Origin: Cardiocondyla obscurior
Taxonomy: Eukaryota; Arthropoda; Insecta; Hymenoptera; Formicidae
Reading direction: 5' to 3'
Assembly: GCF_019399895.1 (NCBI RefSeq)
Contig: NC_091867.1
Location: 6,337,501 to 6,401,500 of the forward strand
DNA: 64,000 nt
The stretch's first letter is position 1, and the number at the start of each line of letters is the position of its first letter. The position numbers and the translations under genes are program-made. A model generated the notes under the pieces. It did no database searches. It was not told the DNA's origin and was given only the letters and a program-made list of their open reading frames with translations. This document shows positions 1 to 13,877 of this stretch, piece by piece.

Positions 1-1482
1 TCTGCACAACAGCGCTCGGTTAATCCCGATCCGTCGAGTTCGTCGTGGTTTTTCAACTGGATCGCACATTCGGCGCAACGTCATGTGCGCTGACCGCATT
101 AACGCCTCACCTGGCCAACATTTCATACGTGAGTCATTCGCACCTCAGGGATTTCCGATCACTTGCCAGCGAGAAAGTAGCGCGTCACGGTCCGAAGTGG
201 AATCTTCGGATGGTGTGCTCTCGATTCTCGCTGTCCCGCGCACGCGACCGAGCTCGGTGACGAAGAGAGCGTAAGGTTCTTCCGTAAAAAAGCACCAAAA
301 GTCATTCGCGAATCGTTCGAACGTTTATACAGGTTTCGTAGATGACTTCTAAACGTTTTTTTAAGGCACGGGTGGTGCCCAGATGCCCCGCATACCGCGT
401 TATTCTATCAAGAACCTTGGAAACGAGTCTTGCGACTTAATAATTCCGTACGGGATTAATCGTCAAACATCTGCAATTAATCCACTATTACAGTTGTCAC
501 GTGTAGCGATGCGTGACGACTCGACCTAACAAGTCATCGCGATAATAACTTCTAATAAATTAGCGAGCGTTCATAAAGTAGCAATAATTCTAACAATTTC
601 TTGTATTTTTCTTCTCAGCGCACGTACGGTAGCGAAGCTCTGAACGTGGTGAATAATTGTTATGTATTTAACCAGTAAATTCTTTAGATCGAGAATAATA
701 AAAAAATCGCAATAAAGATCTGCAAAGTCGTATAATAATGCAACGCAAAAAAAAAGAAAAAAAAACGAATGCGAAATAATTTACGTAAGAACAAAGAGAA
801 AACAATTCCACAAAGCCAACGACGTTTGCTATATGTATATCCGCGCGTGTCATAATAAAACCTAATTGGTCAGTAAAAAGTCGAGTATGCCAACGTGCAT
901 TAAGATTATCCTTTTTTTTTAGTAGTTTAATAGTACTCAGCTTTATATCTCATAATTGCAACGTCAGAGCGACCTCGTCCGCGATTTGTCCATCACATAT
1001 GCGGTTTCTCGAAATGGGAAGAACGTATGCGGCGTTCATTTAATCTGAAACCACGATGCATCAACCACTTCTACCTTGGAAAAAAAAAAGAAAAAAAAAA
1101 TTATAGCTACTTTCGGATTCAATTGGGATTGTGCGACATTTCTAGCGATAATATAATCGAGTCAATTATATTTAATGTGGTTGGATTGAAAAAATTGTTA
1201 GAGTCCAAAAGTGACTATACTTTTCTCTCAAGGTACGCGTCGCCGAGCGGGCCGTCAAATGAACCGATAAAGTGGCGGTACTGCGCGAAGATATTACGAC
1301 ACACCTACGACGCACGAGCGGCGTTTACACGAGAACGTTATGCGTTAATGAACCGACTTCCCGGACACGGCGAGTTTCGACGGTCGCGGCAAATCGTCAG
1401 CCGACAATGACATTGCCGTCTGTCGCGTCGCGGACGCGGTGCATTCCCTCCCCCATCGCGAAAAAAAGAATAATTACTTTCG

Positions 1483-1616
1483 AACCCAATCATAACTTTA
1501 TGATACTTCCAACGATAAATATAATTAACTCGGTTGTATTAATAACTGATAATTAATATTTATAATTGACTCAACCATATTTATCGTTTAAAGTATCATA
1601 AAATTATGGCTTGGTT
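1483..1616. repeat. Imperfect palindrome, MITE-like hairpin
   Basis: The segment 1483-1523 and the segment 1576-1616 are inverted copies of each other with a few mismatches, separated by about 50 bp of AT-rich DNA. The arms share the core ttatgatactt and the core aacgataaatat on opposite strands. The size and AT content fit a short foldback element, but no target-site duplication is clear. It could also be a chance hairpin in AT-rich DNA, although arms of about 40 bp make that less likely. Confidence 0.55.
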
Positions 1617-2136
1617 AAAAAAAAATTACGTCTTCTTTTCAGCGTCTTTCAGCGTTTTCTATTATGCATGTACTATATTTCGTTTCACTACGTTTTAACA
1701 AACCAATTCGGCGATCGGCGCCAAACGCGGCAGGCAAATCTCTTAACAAACGTGCTCTCGTGCACGCGCGGCATATCGTTATTTGTCAGAGTTTATAAAC
1801 CGAGACGGTTCCAGTCGACTCTACCTCACGCGATCAACGGTCCACGCGGTGCGCTCAGCAGCCGGCGGTAATCCGCTCTTATCTCTTCTCCGCCACCTAT
1901 GGTTTTGCAATTTAGACGTGTGCAGCGTGAATTATCGTTACCGCGGCGATTTTCTACCGCATACGTTGCGCGCTGACCTTATCGTGTTGGTCTCGTGGCG
2001 ATCCGGCCAGAATGCGCCGCTCTGAAATGCAACCGTGAAAGTAAACGGAAGATAGAAAACGAGAGAAGGAAAAAAAAAAGAGAGAGAGAAAAAAAACTCC
2101 GCATAAACTGCAACGTGAAAAATATATCTTTGGTCC

Positions 2137-2238
2137 CAACTATAAATTTATCCTGTAATCAGAATATTTTATTATTTACATATTAAAACATTTTAATCGA
2201 CTATATTTGTGATTATAAATGTCATAAATTTATAGTCG
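2137..2238. repeat. Imperfect palindrome
   Basis: The sequence at 2137-2161 and the reverse complement of 2210-2238 share a 13-bp perfect core (actataaatttat) and a similar outer end (taatca), with a small gap between them. The spacer is about 48 bp. It resembles the palindrome at 1483-1616 in size and base composition but not clearly in sequence. A decayed foldback element is possible. Confidence 0.4.
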
Positions 2239-5200
2239 AAGCCGAAAGTATCTAGATTTTTCTCTCAGTGTAGGTACGTCGTGAAATTTACGATCGGGAA
2301 AAACGCTAAGGATGTCTTAACGTAAAATATACCGCACTTGCACAACGTTAATTATGCAATCGGCCACTCGAGCGCGTACTTTCGCCACATATTCGCGTAA
2401 ATTCGAAAAAAAAGAATATCTCGACGATCTTTATAGGGATTTAAATGCGCTCTGTTCGGCTCTTAAAATACAGATTAAACCGAAGTTCTCGCTGCCGCAT
2501 CCATCATCGAGATGACAATATTGACGAATATGGCCTCGTGATAATTAAATTACCACTTTCACTCTGATTCATTGACAAGTTTCTCTTCGCGTATGTGATA
2601 TATCCCGTCGTTCTGGTCGACGCGCCGCATTTTGATTGGCTAACGAGGAGATATGATGTACGCTAGAAACGTGACGATGTATAGTCGTAAAATTTTAACG
2701 AAGCTAAGAGTTCATACGGCGATCAAAAATAACACAAGTTTATAGCGGAAAACATCTAAAGAACAAATTATGGTGACAAATAATTCTATTTAAAATTCTA
2801 ATTATATAAAAAAAAAAAAAAATGATAAAAACAGAGCTCTTGATTTACGACGTTTCGTGGATGGCAGGGTTTGAGACAAGGTCGGAATGATGTCGGGGTT
2901 CTCGGAACAGTGATATTGGAACTTCAAACTCGCGGGACTATTCCACGGGTACAGGGGGAAGTACGGGAGAGAACGATTTTCTCAGAATCATAAATAAATG
3001 CTGTCATCGATCGTTATTCCGACGTCACCGCTGATGCCCTCGTCGCACTTTCCTGATACAATACAGTTTAGTCTCCCCCCGGATGCGATTGCTGGCTTCT
3101 CCTTTTTTTCTTTTTTTTTTTTGCTAAGAAAAGGGGTCATTAAATATTTGCGTAATACGAGAGCGAGTACATAGCGCTGCGTGGCTGGTGGTTTTGAGCC
3201 AGAAGGAAAAAGCTAATGGCAGATATCGTGCGTAGACTCTCATGTGGAAAGAAATTTACGCACTGTGAATCCAAAACCATGCTCATGTAGACATCTCCGT
3301 ATCATGTTCTTTGCGGCAAATACGTAGGAATATATGTTCGAGCCTGTGGAAATTCTCCGAGCAAATTTGCAAAATTTATAACTCCTCCGCTTTTAACTCT
3401 ATCAATTTGCAATTTTCTCCACATACCAGACATAAGACTAGGGGAAATCAATAATGCATTGCAATTTTCAGTATTTTATCAAACATTAAATGTTGCGTGC
3501 AAAAATTACTTTACATTCTTTTTTTTCTTTTATCTTAACTGTTTAATTAATGAAGTAAAGTAGCAAATTTATTAGATAAAGAAAAGGCACAAACTTAACA
3601 ATTCTATTTAATTAACATTTAAATAATTTTCTAATTTTAAAAGATTAATAAAAATGCCTCTGAATTTTTACTATACTATTTTAAAGATTTTGAATAGTAC
3701 ACTATGGGCTTTTTACAATCAAAAATAAATAATATCGAAATTATTTTGGTTTTTGTAATCTAGTTCTGAAAAAAAAGTTATTTGAATTATACGAATATAT
3801 AAATTTTTGGCATTTTATATATACCTCGAAGAACATCATCGTCGACTAAAGTGGTATGCACAAATATAACATCTTTTATCTGATAAGAGCCGTTGATTCG
3901 CGATAGCGTGTTTGAACTAGATAAAACCATTTTTTGGTTGCTGATGCAAGACAGAATCTACACTTACATTAGAGTTTCAAAGAAAACTCTTTGGGAAGTA
4001 ACGTTTTTAAACGTTACACTTAAAGAAAAAATTTTGTTTCTCAATTTCTCTTCGTAATTATTCATTTTTCATCTTTTTTATCTGACAGTAAAGCATTCGT
4101 AAGATTATTTTACTGCGAGTATACAAAATAGCGGAAAATAGGAAGGAGTAATTAGTTCATTTCTCTGCTTTATCAAGGCATGATAGTCGTGAAGTTATAT
4201 TGAAGACTGCTTTTAGTTGTTGTTTCAAATTCTGTTCGCGTTCAGTAGAGGACAGCATTCTCTGAAGAAATAAGTTTACAGATGTCTGTCGTGTCGACGG
4301 ATAAATGTTTAATATTTAAGTAAAATTTATGATAAAAATATTTTTATTGAAATGTTTCACTGTTAAAACATTATACAAAATTATTTCAATGTTTCTTAAT
4401 AAATCACGCCACTTATTAATTTTTATAAATTATTCAAATCAATTCAAAAAATTTATATAAAATTAAAAAAAAAAAAAAAATGTTATACACCAGATATGTA
4501 TTTAAAAATACATAAAAATATAAATAACTACCTCGCTCGTGTAACTCCACTATTTTTATATCATTTTCCATCATTTCTTCAATATTTGAAAATTCACGTC
4601 TGTTATCTTCTTTTATCTTATTTAAAACGTTTATAAAAATCCTTTAAAAAAATTTTCCGACAATTTCACATTGACTAATATTGTTGAACGGCGCATCAGT
4701 TTATTTGCGATGACTGTGAAGTTATTATCTTATCTGGCCTATTTTAAGTTTACGTTACCGTAAATAAAGCTAGCTGCGCCCAAACAGCATGTTCGATTTG
4801 GGAATCTTCCTCGGTGAGTCTTGCCTTCCGAAAAAAGAAAAAAAAAAAAAAGAGAAAAACGCCGTTCATAAATTATTTGAAGAACTTTATTCTAATTGCG
4901 TGATGCAACGTGAGCTTCCTAGTTTAATGTCAATATTGTACCTTTCGGAATATTTGCCTACGCTTTCAACTTGGATTATTCTTGATTCTCTAAGATAACT
5001 TCGGTGTACTGTATTAGCTGCCGACAGATGGCAGATCAACAAATAATTTTTCGTATAGCGATGTTCGTTCTCAGTAGATAATTTTATAAAATATTAAATA
5101 TTTATTTATTCTTAGGTTTATATATAAATTTTTAATTACAAATAATTATAAGTTTTGTAAATGAGCAAAAATGGCAATCAATATTTTTCGCACAATTATA

Positions 5201-5749
5201 CGGTGTGCTTCTTTAATTAATAAATAAAAAAGAAAGCACGTGAATTTTTTTTATTTGAGAATAACATTTTTATTATCGTTTTTAATACGCAATTATCGGT
5301 ATTTCTTACACTTTGATTTTCATTGGGCATTATAAGCAGCATAAAGCGCACGTCGCAACTTCTATTGTCTCTATCTTATCTTTACAACGTATTAAAAATA
5401 TCGCGTTATCTGCGCCAATTTTATACTCTGTAACCATATAAGATGCATTATTCTACTTTTTTTTTTTTCCATGCACGATCATGCCCGTAATCGTCGTTCA
5501 CGAGACATTTATTTCAAAATAAGTTCATTGACCCACATTTTCTAATCGATCAATGCCTTGTAATAACAGAGTGATTTAATTTTCGTATTTTCTTCAATCA
5601 CGCAACTAATGTTCTTCCTGTCGATTTCATTTCACATCTCCCAGAAAACGCGCCCCAGAATTTCGAAATACATCTCGTATATGTATATATATATATTTAT
5701 ATATATATCTCCAATTATCTATCTCGCTGCCTCCGAAATCTGCCAATTA

Positions 5750-6261
5750 AAACACCAGTCGCCGTGCGTCGTTCGGTGCCGCAAACAGATTCTCGCGCGA
5801 CCTGTTCGCCGTTCATTTACGCTCATTTCCGTCGTCCACGCACTTCCTTTCGGCTTTTGGTCTCTCACGTCGACACCCACGCAGTCGATCGACAGCCGCA
5901 ACGCGTTCTCCAACGATCGGCCAGCGGTCCCGGCTTGCTCGCCTCGAGCTCTCTTGGTCCCAGGTGGCGTACCGGTGCTCACCTGCCAGCCAGCGCGTAA
6001 TTTTTTACCTGCCGACCCTCCGTCGGATCGGGGACCAGCCGACCAATCGGCGTGTTCGACCCTGGGGCCCCACGCTCTACTCCAACTCCCGAGCAAAGGT
6101 ACGCGGGGTACGCCTCGGCTGACTCGCTCAGCTCGAACTTAGTTCTGAAATTCCGCGCAATAAACGAGCGTGATTGTGTTCTGCTAGCGCGTACTGCGCC
6201 GCGTGATCGTGCCAGGGGATCGCGTTTCCTTCGGGACATCGGCAATAGCCCCGTGGACTAG
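5750..6261 (+). other. GC-rich exon-like island ending at a splice donor
   Basis: This stretch is much richer in GC and CpG than its surroundings and ends at a strong donor (ctag followed by gtgagt, donor GT at 6262). I see no convincing coding frame: the long open frames on both strands look like products of the base composition. The next coding exon on the plus strand with an untranslated lead is the leucine-rich repeat gene, whose first coding exon is preceded by an acceptor at 13863-13864. A 5' untranslated first exon of that gene, with a 7.6 kb intron, is a plausible inference but is not shown. Confidence 0.35.
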
Positions 6262-6931
6262 GTGAGTGCTCACCATCGATAACGCGACACGCCTTCTGGT
6301 CTCGGCGCCTTGATCAGCAACGCGATCGGCAACGCGATCGGTCACCCAAGATGGCTCCGACTCCGCCGAAGGTTTCTGGACGGCGATTGCTGAGTGCAGA
6401 GAACGTTATCTTATCGTCGCGAGTCATATAATTGCGCTGCGTGATCGACGCTCATCAATTTCCTCACCGGAAACGTTTGGCGGAGTAATTGTTGGTTGAC
6501 GGTGGTCCATTTCGTTGCGGGAAACTCCTCTGGTCTTCTCTCCTTATTAGGAACGTCAAAGCTTCCACTCGGTGCAAACTCGTGCCTTCCTTTTCGTCTT
6601 CATTCGCAATCGTTAGCGCTTCAGATAGATCCCTCGATCGCTGTTTGTTCGTTAAAGTCTCCTTGCATGCCGTTAACGCGTGCGTCAATAGAATGAAATA
6701 CGTGTTCAAAGAATTCCTGAAGTCATCCGCCGCGTTTTTCTCCGGAATGGTTTCTTGGTGCACAAAAATCCGACGACTGACTATCGCGATTCTTGTATTC
6801 AGAATGCTTAAAAATTTATAAACATTAAAATACGACGAGCATGATAAAAGATTGAAACCTAGATTGGCGAAACTAGCTGGTGAAACTTTAAAAAGTTTCC
6901 TCGTACGGAGAGAGTGACGCGTTCTTATCTC

Positions 6932-7970
6932 TTTGCGTTTGGCGATTATAATAGCTATTCACATTATCGATGATAAATAAACGAATGATGAGTATATATA
7001 TATACTGCACATCAATTTAATATGTATATAAATAGCCAAACAAAATAATAAGCGCAATATAATGTGCAAATTATACTTTGTTTAACAATTCTTTCGCAAT
7101 AAAATATATTCCGTATCTAGGTAGATAACGCAGCGGAGCGATAAAAAGCCACTTGACGCTTTTAACGCGCGTTTCGTTCGCGCGAACAATCACATGGCTA
7201 AGCTAATGGCGCAATTTTCAAAGAATTGATTTTCCCACCGCATCTCTCTGCCGCGAGACCCGTGGAAAGTTTTTTTTTTTTTTTTTTTTTTTTTTTTGTG
7301 AAAGTCATTGAACGGTCGGCCGAAATTGTATCCCGCTCGCCGATTGACGTGGGCCCCTCGATCGTGCATAACGCCTAAAAATACGCGTGAGGTCAGGCCG
7401 TATAGTAACACGCGACATTCCGTTGGCAGTCAACAACTGAGCAGCGAGACGTGCGAGCCGAGTGACATGCGAATTTCTATGATATACACGCAATATGCGC
7501 GACGCAGGCGGCAACCAGGGAAATTCCGCGGCGCGTACTGGCGACGCGATATCTTCGCGACCGGAATTTGCATTCGACCGGCGGTATAGTTTCCAGGTCA
7601 CGTTGGCGCGCGTCCGAAGGATGGAATCGGAAATAAGAATGACTCAAGTGCAGCTTTTTATTATTTTTTTTTTTCTTTCCTTCGATCGCGCAATTCCGCG
7701 GCGCGTGGAGTAGTTACGTTCTTCGAACCGGACGATTTCGAAGGAAGCGCGAATTTATGTAATTAAAGATGTTACGAAACGACTCATTAAGTGACACGGC
7801 GCGACACGGGCAAATGTGTTTCCGGATTTCTTAATGTCGCGTCGATATCTATTTTTTACATATTAATCAAGTTATATTAAAAATTAATCCATGATTTATT
7901 AAATAATAAACTCATCATTCGTTTACTTATTATCGATAATGTGAATAGCTATTATAATCGCTAAACGCAA
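6932..7970. mobile_element. About 1.04 kb segment framed by 61-bp inverted repeats
   Basis: Bases 6932-6992 and 7910-7970 are inverted copies: 58 of 61 positions match when one is reverse-complemented. The repeat starts ttgcgttt and ends gatgagt. Similarity stops sharply on both sides of each copy. The interior has no transposase-like open frame; it contains a long T run at about 7269-7297 and a CpG-rich part. The layout fits a non-autonomous DNA transposon with terminal inverted repeats, but I find no target-site duplication outside the ends. The alternative is two independent insertions of one short repeat in opposite orientation. Confidence 0.55.
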
Positions 7971-10900
7971 GGATATATATTAATATTATTTTATTTATAT
8001 TATAATGTATTGAAATAGGTATATTAAATATAATTTTTTTTTAATTAAAATAATGACGCGATCCAACCGCACTGTGGTTGAGGTGTCCTCGGAAGTTAAT
8101 GTCAAAGGTCTTAGACGATATTCCCGGAAGATATCTCGGCTCGGTTCACGTACGGTGCAACTTAAAAAGGCAACGAACGTGCCTTCGATTCACCATGAAC
8201 CGTTCGCCATTGAATCAGGACAATTTTCTCAATGGCACGTGATCGTGACGCAGTCGGGCTGCATAAGGATAATGACGATATTTTGAAGGCACGAAACCCA
8301 GCTTCTTTATGTTCTCTAATGATCCGTGAAGAGAGCAACGTCGCGTTACGGCAGAAAAACATCCGTAATAGTTCTTTCCTAACAAAACGCAGCACGAAAT
8401 AATATATAATGCTGGAATCATGAAGGCGCCGCTTTTGTTCGATAAAAAAAAAAAAATTTTGTGACTCGGGGCGATATTAGTAAGTGAAGAAATAATAGGA
8501 AATAATAGGATTTCGTTATCAAGGTGTACTAATTGGAAAAGTACGTAAGTACAGATAACCAGATCGAACTGCAGATAACCAGACGGGGAGTTACTGCATC
8601 CTAAAATTATACAACTATAAAATGTGACAAAAATAAACGCGTTCGATTCTTATCGAAGCGCAATACAAATCGGCCAGACGAGGATTCGCTTAATAAAAAG
8701 ACGCGCGCAGTTTTAGATATACTTTATGAAATCGCGCCGTTTCGAGTAACATTCGAGTTCCGCGCGGCATACGTGGGTGTCTTCGCATTTCAATCGCATA
8801 AAATGCGTGCGCGTTCCCCCAGCCTTGGTCGACGAGCGTTATTCACAAGCGAACAATCGTCCGCGTATCGGCCGGGCATATTGAGGTTTCGACGTGCAGC
8901 GGTATCGTCGATCGTTTCTCCTTTCTGCCGAATCACGAGGATCTCTAGGGTCAACGATGTGGATTGACCTCCGGCGAGCGGACGGCTGCCGAAGGAAAGC
9001 ATTACCGCGAACTTCCTCGGCGCTGATGAGATATCGTCACGGCTGATGATTTCTAGGAATTAAGATTCCCGTGGTGGATTCTACGTAGCCCAATACGAGC
9101 GAGCGAGCTCCAGATGCGCGCAGGGCGAAACGAACGACGCCGATCGAACGACACGGATTCGAACCCTCGACGAACTTGGTCGCTGTGCGTACCTAGAATC
9201 GTTTCATCCAAGCTGGATCGAACGAAGACGATCCTCTCGCGGCGACTGCTTGCACGCAAAATTCTCGGAAACTCGTGAACAATCGTAGAAAAACAAAGAA
9301 GAACACGGTGTTAGCTTTGCGCGATTTGTGCGCGACGTCGCTTTCTAGAGAGAGTTCAGGGGAGTTCAAGAGAAATTTAAAAAAGTCTAAAATACGCAAC
9401 CGCCTCGCCGCTTGCAGGCGCGTTTGTTAACCGTACGCTAAATTACGGGCGGCGCGGCCGGAGACAAAACAAATATACTCGTCGAGCGCAGAGTACGGGA
9501 GATAAATATACCGATAACGTAGTGAGATAAAACACAATATCTTTCGCGATAAAAGGGAAGTGCCAAACTCTTTTCTTAAGAACCAAAGAGCCTCGGGTAA
9601 AAGTCGGAGAATAAGATTTATTTAAGTGAAACGTTCGGTACGTGAAATTAAATTGTTTTAAACGTCGCGAGCGAAAGGAAAGTACTCGCTCGGCAATCTC
9701 CTCTAACGAGTAAAGCAATTTTATCCGTGAACGTTTGATGATGGAAACCGTACGTAATAATCAGCAATAATTATCACGACCGCTGGCTATGGGCGCTTGC
9801 GACGCTGGAATTTTATCAGTGTATAGAGTTTCTGGCGTGAAATCAAATTCCTCCGTCAATAAAAAATCGTTTAGCTATGCGGGCCGCAATCGGGAACTAA
9901 TTGCTGTTACATCATTGATCGCTACAAATTTGTTTGAAAGCATATATGATCGAAATTGCAAACGGAGCGAAGGAGAAGTATTTTATCATTTAATTAGCGC
10001 GTGAAATTGTGAATAGCATTAGAGTTCTCGTTCTCGTGTTAGATTCCGAGCGGTCTGCGTTCACCACGACAAGACGAACGACAGAACGAACAGTGTAAAT
10101 CTCATTTGGAAAGCAAGGTATGTTTCCTCGAGGACGCGTGTTTGCATCGTGCCGCAATCGTACATGCTCACGCACGTTCGACGGAATGTATTGGATTAAA
10201 GGCGTGAACATTAGGGTAAAAAAAAAAAAAAAAAAAAAAAAATATTCGACTGCGGAACGCTCACGGACATGCGCCGATATATATTTTCAGAGATGAAAAT
10301 TTTTAAGCAAGTCGTTTGAAAAACTAAATCCGTAGATGTGTCTTCGAACTCGTCAAATGAAGTATTGTTATCCTACAGTTAACAGCCACTTTTAGAACGG
10401 GCTATTTATCCCTTTTTCATCAAAGTTTAACATCTTCTTGTTTTGAGAATGCTCCCTCATAATTTACCATGTAGATCCCATTGACATTACGTCTACAAGA
10501 TCGGTCTAGTGAGGTGACCCGCTGCGTTACTCGAAAATATCAAGATTAGTCGGATCTCTTTCGAATCAGGTTGGCTCCTCGCTTCCCCGTATCCGACGGC
10601 AATTTGGGACTGCAGGGAGGAGCCGGCTCAGCCGGCCACCTGCTCCGTTACGAAGAGGGCAATTCTACCTGACTGAAATCCCAAAGCGAGTTATCTTTAA
10701 AAGATCGAACAAAGACTCCAGATGGAGACTCGCGGGGCCTATATTTGGCTCCCGTCTCTTAAATTCACGCGTAAACGCGTATATTTGTTCACCTCGTATT
10801 TCGGCCTTCCTCCAGATACATTCCACGATCGCGTCGATCCTTTCAAGACGCTTCCTTAGTCCAACAAAGAAACCCCTATGTGACAGTGAAAGGAACGAAA

Positions 10901-13864
10901 ATTTCCATGGGGACTTGGAACCGTTTTCTGAAAGTCTCCTTTCAGTCGGTCTCAATGGAACGCATCACGAAGTAAGCAAAACGATGAGAAATCGCTCCGT
11001 TGGTGGACGTCAGAGCCCAAACCTAATTCACTTGATTTATCGAGAAGCGATGAACCGACTTGAGCGACTGATGGCGAATTGGAACGACATTCCAAAGATA
11101 AACTTCAGTTCTGTCCTCCACTCAATCGTAATTTGATATTTAAAAATTTAAAAAAAAAAAAAAAAAAAAAATTCTACGAGGCGTATTAATAAGTTATCGT
11201 GATTAGTTGTAGCTTATGTTGTCGCGAAATAAATAAGGCGTCAGACAAGATAACTTCATCGGGATCAAATGGCGAAAAACATTTCGCGTGACTGTTTTCA
11301 AAGGGATCATGTTGATTGCAGATTCTTCCGGAAATATAATTAACTAACAATCTTAATAATATTAATTATCCGCTTCCTGCTGAGATAAAAATAATATCTC
11401 GTTTGTTGCCTCGATTGAGATTCCAGCGTTATTTAACAGTTGAGAGCTTCTCGGGATTAGCCTACGTTCTGACGTACAAAAATAATTGGCCGATTTCAAT
11501 ATTTGCAAGTCGTCGCGGCATTTTTACTGCATACCGATGCGCTTTTTACGTCGGAGGTAGGCGTCGTTGATAACTATACCCCGCGCTCTTTGTTTTCGCT
11601 TCTCGCGGCCGAAGCCCGCGCCAGGAAATTGTTTACACGAGAGACCGCGAGAATGACACACGATTTTCGCAAAATAATTCGCGTAAATCTCGCTCTGAGA
11701 ACGAACGCGCGATTCGTTTCTGCCGAGGTGGATTAGCTCGGGAACGAAATGCAGCGCAAATAAAATCGTTCAATATATGTGAACGATTTTAGAATTGATT
11801 TTAAAACGCGCATGGCGAGAGAGTAGTGTTTAAAATCACGATTGATAAAAACGCTCGAAAAATCGATCTTCGTACTTAAGCCCGTGTCACACAACCCTCG
11901 ATAAAGAATACGTGACTGATAAATGTGTACACTGATGGACGCTTAATATAACACAGTGTAAGCGGTCGCTATGCAATCGCCACACAAAGAAGTAACGACG
12001 TTCGAGCTTCAGCGCCTGAAAAAAAAAAAAAACTTATATTTTATGATTAGAAATCTTGTCGTGGGCTATTAAAAAAGGAAAACTCAAAGTTCCTCAATTG
12101 TCTCCTCGTTTCGATTGTACGCGATAACATTTTATTCTAGCTAATCGACTCTCGAGACAATAATCTCCCTTCACATCGGTTACGAAGTTGTTCGTCCCAC
12201 GTTTACGGCCAAATACGTTCACAACCGGTGCAAACGGGTTTCCTGGTTGTTTGTGTAACATTTGAGCATCGTTATGTACAAACATTATAAGAATCGCCGT
12301 GATGAAATAATCCCGTAAATTAATTCTATTAATAATTCCGTTAATAATTATTTACGATTATATCCACCTAATTAATACTCAATAGCACGAGACAGCGAGA
12401 TCGTAAAAACATGTTACAAAAAAAAAAAAAATGACACAATATCTTCTTGTTTGATGACGTTTTACACACAAAAAAAAAACTTCCTTATGCTTCTGATTAC
12501 CACTTTACGTAACAATACGCGATGCGTATGCTGTACGTTAATAATTTTTTCGCGAAAAGTGCTTTTCACCTTTTAACGTCTCTAGTTTCTGGCATTTAAA
12601 CTGCAGTCAGTGCCTTTGTTTCATCCCCATTTGTCGAAAGGTCCGTACCGGTCACATGTGCACCAGAAGTCACTCCAGTCTGCGGACCGTCACGGTTATC
12701 TAACGTCAGCCTCTCTAGGTGGGGCACTAACGTAGCACAGTAACGTGAACAACGTTGCACCGAGTGCAACCTAATTTGTTGAAACCCTCGTTTGAGTCGT
12801 TCCTTGGCTTTTGTGACTGCCTAGCTGTTAGTACGTGTTTATTTGTAAGAAATTTTCAATTTACAACTGCATCTCGCATTACTCGTTCTTTGTTCTAAAA
12901 ATTAATTTTCCTCGCTAGCGGAATAAGACTTTAAATTGCCTTTCGATAATTCGTAACAGCTCGTTACACGATTTTTTTCGAGGTTCTTAAGCATCATCGA
13001 GATAAAAGTACACCTTTGGAAATTCGATGAAGTCCCGAAGATCGAAAAAGTTTTAAAACGAGTCGCAATGTGTAAAACAAAAATTGGCATTTGCGTCAAT
13101 AAAAAGTAACGCAGTTAGGTTTCGGTTTTTGCGTCTACGAAGATGTTTTAAAATAATACATCCGGTTGGATGGAAGAAACCTTAGCGCAACGGTTGAAGG
13201 TACTCCGGAAGAAGTTTGCTCTTGTTTCTTTGCAGACCGCAGGAGTTTCCGTTCTTGCACTTGATTGCACCAACACGAACGTAACGTCTTAACGAACATT
13301 CCGATCTCTTGAGAACTTCGATAAAGATTTGTAACGAATCTTAATGACGAGACAGTTGACGGTATTACGAACCGACGTGCATAAAAAATCAAATAATTAA
13401 CGTAGAAAACAGTGGAGATAAAAATCATATTTTATTAATGTTTAATAAATTAAAATTCCATTTTTAATATTTAACGAATTAAAATGCAAATACGTATAAT
13501 TTTTTATATGAAAATATATTTATTAAATTATCCACTTTAATAGCAAATACGTTTTAAAAAGTTCAACAGAACAATATTTGCTTTGTGGAGTAAATTGGTC
13601 AGCAGACGTTATTTGAGAACGGACGTGAAAAAGTCTCATGTTACAGAGAGCATCTCAGATGCACTTTCATTGGAATAATTCAAAAAATTTTAAAGACCGT
13701 GCTAAGGAAGAACTTTATTCACTTTATTTTTTAAGGAACAAAAGAAATTAATTAACAGTTCTCATAAGTTTTAATTTTAAAGCGCAAAAATCTTTCTGTA
13801 ACACGAAAAACATCGCATGTAAAGTATCTTTTTCGATTTATTAACGACTAATTATTATTTTTAG
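7971..13864. other. Intergenic region upstream of the LRR gene
   Basis: No coding exon can be supported. CpG-rich patches occur at about 8750-9480, 10560-11130 and 11500-11740, separated by AT-rich DNA and long A runs (10219-10241, 11150-11170). Small direct repeats occur at 8490-8515 and 8554-8585 and a perfect 11-bp stem at 11762-11790. The CpG-rich patches are candidates for enhancers or untranslated exons, but I see no specific factor site that I would defend. Confidence 0.5.
11762..11790. repeat. Perfect 11-bp hairpin
   Basis: The arms 11762-11772 and 11780-11790 are perfect reverse complements (aaaatcgttca and tgaacgatttt) around a 7-base loop. A stem this short followed by no T run is not a convincing terminator or microRNA precursor, so I record it only as a structure. 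Confidence 0.45.
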
Positions 13865-13877
13865 AATAAGCCGCAAC

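Larger units (their letters stand above)
1..5700. other. Gene-poor AT-rich intergenic region
   Basis: I see no coding exon here. Short open frames exist on both strands but none has a recognisable domain or flanking splice sites that join it to another frame. The stretch is mostly AT-rich, with A/T homopolymers and a few CpG-rich patches (around 1200-1440 and 1700-2040). It holds two imperfect palindromes, listed separately. An upstream promoter or UTR exon for a neighbouring gene could be hidden here and could not be seen without transcript data. Confidence 0.6.

Noticed and set aside
5609..6142. Open frame of 177 codons on the plus strand
   Set aside because: Composition changes from AT-rich to CpG-rich in the middle, there is no recognisable motif, and an antisense open frame of similar size covers the same place, as expected from GC-rich sequence.
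7266..7300. Long T run as a retrotransposon tail
   Set aside because: It is not followed by reverse transcriptase or endonuclease sequence on either strand and similar homopolymer runs are common throughout the window.
9120..9190. tRNA-like T-arm sequence (gattcgaaccctcg)
   Set aside because: On the reverse strand it resembles a T-loop, but no matching A box, anticodon arm or acceptor stem could be found at the right distances.
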